From Cryptomeria japonica (lineage: Eukaryota > Streptophyta > Pinopsida > Cupressales > Cupressaceae), in NCBI RefSeq assembly GCF_030272615.1, contig NC_081413.1, positions 562,131,010 through 562,195,009 on the forward strand: a stretch of DNA of 64,000 bases, read 5' to 3'. Under the pieces are notes generated by a model. It was not told the origin of the DNA and did not search any database. It worked only from the letters and a program-made list of their open reading frames with translations. The position numbers and the translations under genes were made by a program. Of this stretch, positions 57,976-64,000 are shown in pieces; positions within the stretch are counted from its first letter, which is position 1; each line of letters starts with the position of its first letter.

Positions 57976-58800
57976 TCAACATAATAACCCACTTAGATAA
58001 GCGTCTAGAAATATCATTTTTTTGGAGAAAAGATGTTTAAGAGGGTCAAATTTAACATTAACATGGATCTCAGCATTCAAGAGATAATGCCTCAACTTTT
58101 GAGCTGCAAAGACTAAAGCAAGGCATTTTCTTTCTATCGCAGAATATTGGACTTCATAATTGAGTAGAGTGTGGCTTATGTAATAAACGAAGAATTCTCT
58201 ACCATCCTTATCACATTGTGCCAATAAGGCTGCAAGAGCTTGAGGGGAAGCATCAGTGTATAGAAGGAAAGGCTTAGTAGGATCAGCTGATTGAAGAATG
58301 GGAGGATTGGCCAAATAAGTCTTTAAGTCTTCAAATGCTTGACGACAATCCTCATTCTATTGGAAAGTGATATTCTTCTTAAGCAATTGTGTGAAGGGAA
58401 AGATACGATCCGCAAGTTGAGAAATGAACCTATGAATAGCTTGGATCTTTCCTTGTAAATTTTTTAATTGAGAAACATTCTTAGGAGGTGGCATATTAGC
58501 AATAGAATCTACCTTCTTCGTATCCACCTCAATGCCACGATGTGAAACTCTGAATCATAATAGTTTTCCACTATCCACACCAAAAACACATTTTCGAGGA
58601 TTCAAACACATGTTGTATTTACGAATTCTCTCAAAGATTTGACGAAGGATCTTAACATGATCTGTACGAAGAAGAAATTTGGCTAAGATGTCTTTTACGT
58701 AATCTTCTAAGGTATTGTGTATATAGTCATGGAAGATGAGGGTCATGGCACACTGATAGGTTGTGCTCGCATTTTTCAATCCAAAAGGCATCATAATCCA
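57976..58800 (-). pseudogene. T3 reverse transcriptase C-terminal half and first RNase H
   Basis: The frame at 58794-58555 starts MMPFGLKNASTTYQCAMTLI and contains EDYVKDILAKF, so the Y-V-D-D catalytic box has become Y-V-K-D (58705-58687). After a stop the thumb continues RGIEVDTKKVDSIANMPPPK. The frame at 58314-57976 gives PTKPFLLYTDASPQALAALL (RNase H start, Asp kept), ISHTLLNYEVQYSAIERKCL and LRHYLLNAEIHVNV. Confidence 0.85.
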
Positions 58801-59400
58801 TCAAAACGTACCCCAAGGAGTGGTGAAAGCAGTTTTATATTGATCTTGGGGATTGATGAAAATTTGATTATATCCTAAGAAACTATTCATAAAGGATAGT
58901 GAAGCATGCCCTGCTACCAAATCCACTATCATATCAATATTCGGGAGGGGAAAATCATCTTTTAAAGAGGCCTTGTTCAAATCAAAAAAATCAGTACATA
59001 TCCTAATCTTGTTTTTAGCTTTAGCCACTGCCACATTGTTTGAAATCCATGGGGAATAATCGATAGGATGAATGAATCCACCATCTAACAATTTTTCAAT
59101 CTTAGCTTTAATAAGTAATACCACTTTAGGGTGAATCTTTTGAATTTTTTTCTTCACAGGTTTAGCGTCAGGATTTAGGAAAATGTTATGAGTGACAATC
59201 TTAGGATCTACACCAGGCATGTCAGAATATATCCAAGCAAAGATCTCAGGAAATTCATGTAACAACTCAGCATATTGTTTTTTCTCTTCTTCGTCAAGAC
59301 ATTTCCCTATCTTGATGATCTTATCTTCAACACAAGGATCTATCTTGATATCAATGGTGTCATTTATTAGGAGATTGCTTTGTTGAGGAGTATCTCTCAA
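58801..59400 (-). pseudogene. T3 reverse transcriptase N-terminal half
   Basis: Includes YAELLHEFPEIFAWIYSDMP, VKKKIQKIHPKVVLLIKAKI, LLDGGFIHPIDYSPWISNNV, VRVCVDY-like RICTDFFDLNKASLKDDFPL, and SFMNSFLGYNQIFINPQDQY, with S-F-M-N where the family has the first catalytic Asp (F-M-D). A stop at 58800 separates it from the next part. Family assignment is clear; activity is excluded by the changed catalytic residues. Confidence 0.87.
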
Positions 59401-59583
59401 TAGAGGAAATTCTTTAACTATCTCATCATTATTTCTTTCTTCACCAAAGCTTCTACATTTAAATAATAGGGAAAACTACGATTACGGTGATAATGAGGGA
59501 GGTTGTCATAAGTTCCCAATAATTCATCTAAGGAATCATCGGTAGAAAAAACATCCAAATCAAAGACACAAGAAGGGTCAAAG

Positions 59584-59973
59584 TCAATATATTCTAAATA
59601 TTTTAGCTAGAGAGAAGCAGAATGACATTAACACTAATAGATGGCCTCTAGAGGCTTTAGTATGCTTGAAAGGATCATAACCAAGCCCAAATGTCATATC
59701 ACAAAAGTTATTTTCCAAGGGAACTTTAATCCCTTGTTCTTGAGCACCACATCCATTTCCATTATATCCACATCCAGCCAGGATATGAAAACATGGACCA
59801 TAAAGGTTAGTAATTTCTGAAGAAGAAGGAGGATTTTCAAAAAGTGAGGGATCAAAATCCTCTAGACCAAAAACTAAGGGAGATGAAACTTGAGAAGCCA
59901 CCACAAAGTTATTACTGAATGGCCCACACAAATTAGATTGATTTTTAAGGTTCTTCTTCTTTCTTCTTTTCAA
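59584..59973 (-). pseudogene. T3 G-patch-like segment between protease and RT
   Basis: Contains GCGYNGNGCGAQEQGIKVPL and FGLGYDPFKHTKA. These resemble the G-patch (MGY-G-GLG---QGI--P) followed by GLGY-P seen after the protease in Tat-lineage elements. Its role there is thought to be nucleic-acid binding. The rest of the frame is Ser/Pro-rich. About 180 nt on either side is broken linker. Confidence 0.6.
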
Positions 59974-60058
59974 TCTTAGGTTCTCTAGGGGGAATTTTGT
60001 ATTCCCCTATGAAAGTAGGATTAAAATCAAGGGATCCTCAATCATCTTCTGCAAGAAT

Positions 60059-60504
60059 CTATTCAGGAGAGAAATTATTCTCAATCGTAGAGTCAGGTTG
60101 AGAAGACTCTTCGTCAAGAACCTTAGGTCCACTTGAGGAAGTATTGGGGATCGGTCCAGATATAGGAGAGAGCTTTGATGAACTAGTCACACTAATTGGA
60201 GTAGAAGCTTTAAAAGAATTATCTAAGATAGTTGGGGAAGAATTGATTGAAGAGGATTTAGAACTTGATGTTTGTAAACAAGATTTAAATCTCATGTCTC
60301 CTAACAAGGTGTATGTTGTATTGTTGTAAATGAATTTGATTTGTCTATGCAATATAGAGGGAACAACTTGCATTCTATGAATCCAAGGTCTCCCTAGCAA
60401 AAAGTTGTATGTCAACTCTCCAGACATGACATGGATAGGAGTGGGTAAAGTAATAGGACCTACCTTAATAGGCAAGGTGATGATACCTAGTGAAGATTTA
60501 GCAA
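60059..60504 (-). pseudogene. T3 protease, C-terminal part
   Basis: Starts at the solo-LTR junction: AKSSLGIITLPIKVGPITLP, then ELTYNFLLGRPWIHRMQVVP and ILHRQIKFIYNNTTYTLLGD, the conserved end of the Tat protease. A Ser-rich linker follows (SSSKSSSINSSPTILD). The N-terminal part is across the inserted LTR at 61642. Confidence 0.85.
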
Positions 60505-61641
60505 TGTCATGCCTATGAAGTGTATACCTACAACTGCAACACAAAACACTCAATAGATCATTACAAACATGGTTAATGAATTTAAATCAAAGAAAGACAA
60601 AACCATAGCTAAGTGATCTATCACCTCCTAGTAAATGCGAGTATGAATTTTTCTCTCAGATCTGGTTAGGAAAATTCCAGTGACTTGAATACACCTAGAT
60701 GGAGGATTTAAATGATAAATGATGTATTTAAGCTAGAAATGATAATGATTAAGCTACATGATTCTATGATTATGCTAGAAAATATGCTAAAATGATGCAA
60801 TTAAGCTATGATGACAATGCTCAAATGATAAACTAAGATTGCCTATGCCTATAGTAACAATGCATGAAATGCAAATGATATGGGATGAATGGGATCCTTT
60901 GTGCTCCAAAATGGGGGATATTTATAGGATTTCCAAGGCTAGGGGTGAGGTGGCAGGAATCAACGGTCAAGATTAATTTTGAAGATATCAATGGTGAAAT
61001 TGGAGGAGCATGGCAAAGAGGTTGGATTAAAGGGAACATTTGTCATCTCTATGGTGAAAAGTGTCAAGAATCTTCTAGAAGAGGTTGAATAAAAGGGAAC
61101 ATTTTTCATCTCTATGGTGACAAGTGTCAAGAGGATTCCAAGAGATGGGACATGTGGCCCAAGAATGCCATGTGTCTCAAGGGGAGAGTATCCAAACCCT
61201 TGGAGGTTAGGATAAGGTGGTTCTGATGTGCAAGCTAAGGTAGGTTTAATTAAACCTAGGGTTAGATGGAATGGGTTAGGCTTAGAAGGGGTTAGGTTAG
61301 GTGGTTAAAAGTTAGGAGGCATGTGGGTAATTTGAATTTAGAAATTCAAATAATAAGAAGAGACTAATTAATTCTCAACAACTCATAAATTTATTTGTTT
61401 TAATTAATTAGAAGATTAGAAGAAATGAATTTGATGGGGAAGAATTAATCAATTTGAATTAATTAATCAAAGGGGATTATTGAAATGAACCTATTAAATA
61501 AATCCTTAGATTTATTAATAAGTAGATGAAAAGGAAGGATTTAATCAAATTGTTGATAAATTCAATTAAATTGAGGAGGGAGATTAATTAAATAATTGCT
61601 TATTCAATTAATTATCTTTAGACCATTTTTAGGTGTATACA
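60505..61641 (-). mobile_element. Solo LTR inside the T3 protease gene
   Basis: 1137 bp. On the minus strand it starts TGTATACACCTAAAAATGGT and ends GGCATGACA. The target duplication AGCAA (TTGCT on minus) is perfect at 60500-60504 and 61642-61646, and removing it restores GFDNVA joined to KSSLG. The start resembles the T2 LTR (TGTAGACACCTAAAA) and, like it, is followed by a run of AT palindromes. No interior belonging to it is in the window. Confidence 0.92.
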
Positions 61642-61646
61642 AGCAA

Positions 61647-62808
61647 CATTATCGAAGCCATAAATAGTGAGAGAATCAGGGTTAATAAGAGATTTATCAA
61701 AATTGATCTTATGCAACATGCTACGAACATTAAGACCGAAACCATTGTCCACTAATGTTTGTCTTATCACACTATCATTTATGATAACCACGATCATTAA
61801 GGGATCATATTGTTGTTGAATTTTACTAGAAGGCAGCTCATCTTGTGTAAACACAATCTGAGCCTTAGGTGATGTAATAGAGTGAATCAAAGAAGCCATA
61901 TTATTGGATATCGGTGTAGGTGGGACATTCAATGTTTTCAAGGCATCTTGTAGCATTCCATGGTGAGTTGAGGAAGTTTGAAGTAGATCCCAAAGGGATA
62001 TCTTGGCAAGACTAGCTTTAAGTTGATCAACAAGATCATATTCCTTACCAAGAGTTTGTGAAATATGAGGTGCTTGAGGAAGAATGAGTTGAGGATCAGG
62101 TAGAGGACTCGAAACAACTAGAGGAGGGTTAGGTTGCCTATTTTCTCTTGTGTTATGAGTATTGGCAACTGCATTATAGATCTCTTGAGAAAGTTGTCTA
62201 GCATATCTATAAGGACTCTTAGTGGGATTCCTTCCTTGAACTGTAATGATGGGTTTGTTTGGAGTGCTAAAGGAATCATGACCATATCCACCTTGAACCG
62301 TGAAAAGAGGTTGATTAAGAAGAGGTAAAGTTGGAGAAGGACAAGCACCTTTGATAAAAAAAAGTGGTTTTCTATGTTCATTCACATTGATCATATTGAT
62401 TAACCTTTTAGATGCATTATTCTTGTTTGAAAGTTTAGGAAAAGACATAAAGTAATCAAGGGCATCATCTAATAAGGCATGGTCATAGTGATTGAAAGAC
62501 TTATTTTTGGATTCAAAAGGAGACATAAAATTATAGAGGGAATGATGGGAATCAACTATGTTGCTAGATCTAGTGGAGGAGTTGATAGGAATGTACCCTT
62601 GAGAGGGATCATTCAACGTATCTTTCTCATCACCATGAATTGGCATAGTAGCAAGGTTGATTAATTTTTGGCAAAATGAGGGTTTAGAAGGCTTAGGGTT
62701 CAAAAAATCATATAGAGATTCATCTAATTCATCTTTATTGAACTTATAATCAAAAAGATTGCATACATCATCAAAAGCATTAACTTCTTGCAAATAGAAA
62801 TTTGACAT
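61647..62808 (-). CDS. T3 N-terminal polyprotein with protease start, interrupted
   Basis: A long open frame from the ATG at 62808 (MSNFYLQEVNAFDDVCNLFD), about 150 nt after the primer site; 387 codons before the solo LTR. Residues 1-230 are acidic/Asn/Ser-rich with no recognised capsid fold. Then EYDLVDQLKASLAKISLWDL, TPISNNMASLIHSITSPKAQ, VFTQDELPSS and QTLVDNGFGLNVRSMLHKIN, where D-N-G is the active site (family D-N-G-S; Ser is Phe here), ending IYGFDNVA. Being free of stops over 1.1 kb sets it apart from the rest of T3. Confidence 0.8.
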
Positions 62809-62957
62809 CTTGAAATGAAAAATGCATGAAACTTAAACACACAATGCAAGGAAAATGAAAGAAGCCCATCTCTTTTTTTTTTTTTGTTTTATGTTTTGAA
62901 AGAAAATGAAATAAGCTAGATCTAGATCTAACAATGCAGTACAATGTAAATGAAATT

Positions 62958-62980
62958 CGATTCACATCGAGTTCGCCAAA
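62958..62980 (-). other. T3 primer binding site (candidate)
   Basis: TTTGGCGAACTCGATGTGAA on the minus strand, just after the LTR end. It matches the T1 site at 13 of 17 positions or better. Confidence 0.62.
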
Positions 62981-62984
62981 GATG

Positions 62985-64000
62985 TGTAGGGGAAAAAGTG
63001 AGACTAAGTATGAAAACCCTAATCCCACTCTCATAGACACTCATGGAATACAAGAGAGCCTAGGGAGGTAACGCATGTCGGCTACTTCTTATGAGAAAGA
63101 GAGAGTCATGGATTACCTCTTAGGTTTTCTATTCCCTTGTTTTAAATGAGAGAGAGGAAAGATACAAAATGCAATCTAACCCATAAAGCAAGTAAGAAAG
63201 AAAATACTAATATGAGAATGCAAATCGAAGAACAACTGATATATCGCTAAAAATTATAGATCAAAAGATAAAATCAGAGGAGCACTTGTATATGAAATCT
63301 AGGCAGAAATGTTTGAGACCAAGGTGCCATGCCACTGTCTTGATTCTACAATTCTGGAGCTGCAACTGACGGGAGGTATTCTGATATCTATAAGGTGTTG
63401 TCTTGCCAAGTCTTGCTGACAGAGGGTAGGACCAGGGTGCCACGCCCTTGTCCTTGACATATTTTTGCACTTTTAAGATTTTTGGGTGGTGTAGATGCCT
63501 GTTCCAGATCTGTAACTACTTCCAGATTCCTGTTTCTATACCTACAACTGAAAAGGGAAGGTTTGGGGTGGATATATAGGGTTTTGCCTTAGTCAAACCC
63601 CCATGTTGGTGATTTCCACCTCCACAAATAGCCGATAATGTACTGAAAATGTCTGTGCAAGATCCTAAGAATGAAACTAAATAACCTAAAGCAACCCTAA
63701 AGAGTAAACCCTATTTGCTTATAATTGACAGAGTAAATGCTCTAAATCCATAATGCAAAGTGATCCAATGCATGAATATGAATAAAAATGAAGCTTATCG
63801 AAAGATCTGAAAACAACATGAAACCATACCCAACCCCAAGGGAGAGATAAAAGCCAATCATAAGTTGATGATCTCCTATTATTCTTCTACATCTTCAAAA
63901 GCTCTGAATTGATAAAATGTTGCTTGATGAATGTTTGATGGATAAATGATTAATATTGTTGAAGACTTCAAATATCTTCTCTTTTTCTATAAAGAAGGCT
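62985..64000 (-). repeat. T3 5' LTR, runs out of the window
   Basis: Inferred from its place before the primer site; the outer end lies beyond 64000 and the partner LTR is missing. Minus-strand TATATAT lies at 63578-63572. Two imperfect palindromes, GACCAAGGTGCCATGCC (about 63318) and AGGACCAGGGTGCCACGCCC (about 63428), resemble the one in T1 LTRs. Confidence 0.6.

Larger units (their letters stand above)
56967..62984 (-). mobile_element. T3, Tat-like Ty3/gypsy element interior, minus strand
   Basis: From right to left: LTR end, primer site, protease polyprotein, G-patch-like segment, reverse transcriptase, RNase H, second RNase H, integrase start. It stops at 56966 within the integrase after the zinc region. 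A solo LTR (60505-61641) interrupts the protease. A capsid domain is not seen between primer site and protease. It is the only element here with dual RNase H, the hallmark of the Tat lineage. Confidence 0.88.

Overview
This window is nuclear DNA from a large, repeat-rich seed-plant genome. A conifer or other gymnosperm is my best guess, but nothing in the window fixes the species. The sequence is AT-rich and CpG-poor. I found no intact host gene, rRNA, tRNA or CRISPR array. Almost everything is transposable elements in decay. I use short names for them: LINE-A and LINE-B; G1 (Ty3/gypsy chromovirus); T1, T2, T3 (Ty3/gypsy, Tat-like); A1 (Ty3/gypsy, Athila-like); C1 (element with a copia-type primer site); G2 (minus-strand gag-protease element).

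Layout. 1-4167: LINE-A (ORF1, endonuclease, reverse transcriptase). 4168-5108: left part of G1 pol. 5109-40252: T1, inserted into the G1 integrase gene (target duplication ATATT); T1 carries a Tat protease but no reverse transcriptase. A1 (12619-39938) sits inside the 3' LTR of T1. A1 is itself split by C1 (17922-25948, target duplication GCAAG) and T2 (26085-37531, target duplication CAGGG/CAAGG). 40253-40648: right part of G1. 40649-46281: G2. 46391-48803: a second copy of the T1 3' end plus G1 integrase and chromodomain. 48933-about 49560: probable G1 LTR. 50208-52510: fragmented, inverted and repeated pieces of an LRR-like gene. 53469-54390: CA/TA microsatellite and a degenerate telomere-like tract. 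54875-56966: LINE-B, same family as LINE-A. 56967-64000: T3 on the minus strand, with protease, G-patch-like segment, reverse transcriptase, two RNase H domains and integrase start, interrupted by a solo LTR at 60505-61641.

How the parts relate. LTR divergence judged by eye agrees with the nesting order: T1 LTRs about 86% identical, C1 about 93%, T2 about 98%. Four elements (T1, C1, T2, G2) show no reverse transcriptase and must have depended on enzymes from elsewhere. T3 shares a primer-site sequence and an LTR palindrome with T1 and is a candidate relative of its helper.

The most unusual items are C1 (an LTR element whose only products are a coiled-coil/zinc-knuckle protein and a long protein of unknown function), the antisense plant-mobile-domain-like gene inside T2 with a recognisable intron, and, inside that intron, seven tandem hairpins with a constant loop and varying stems.
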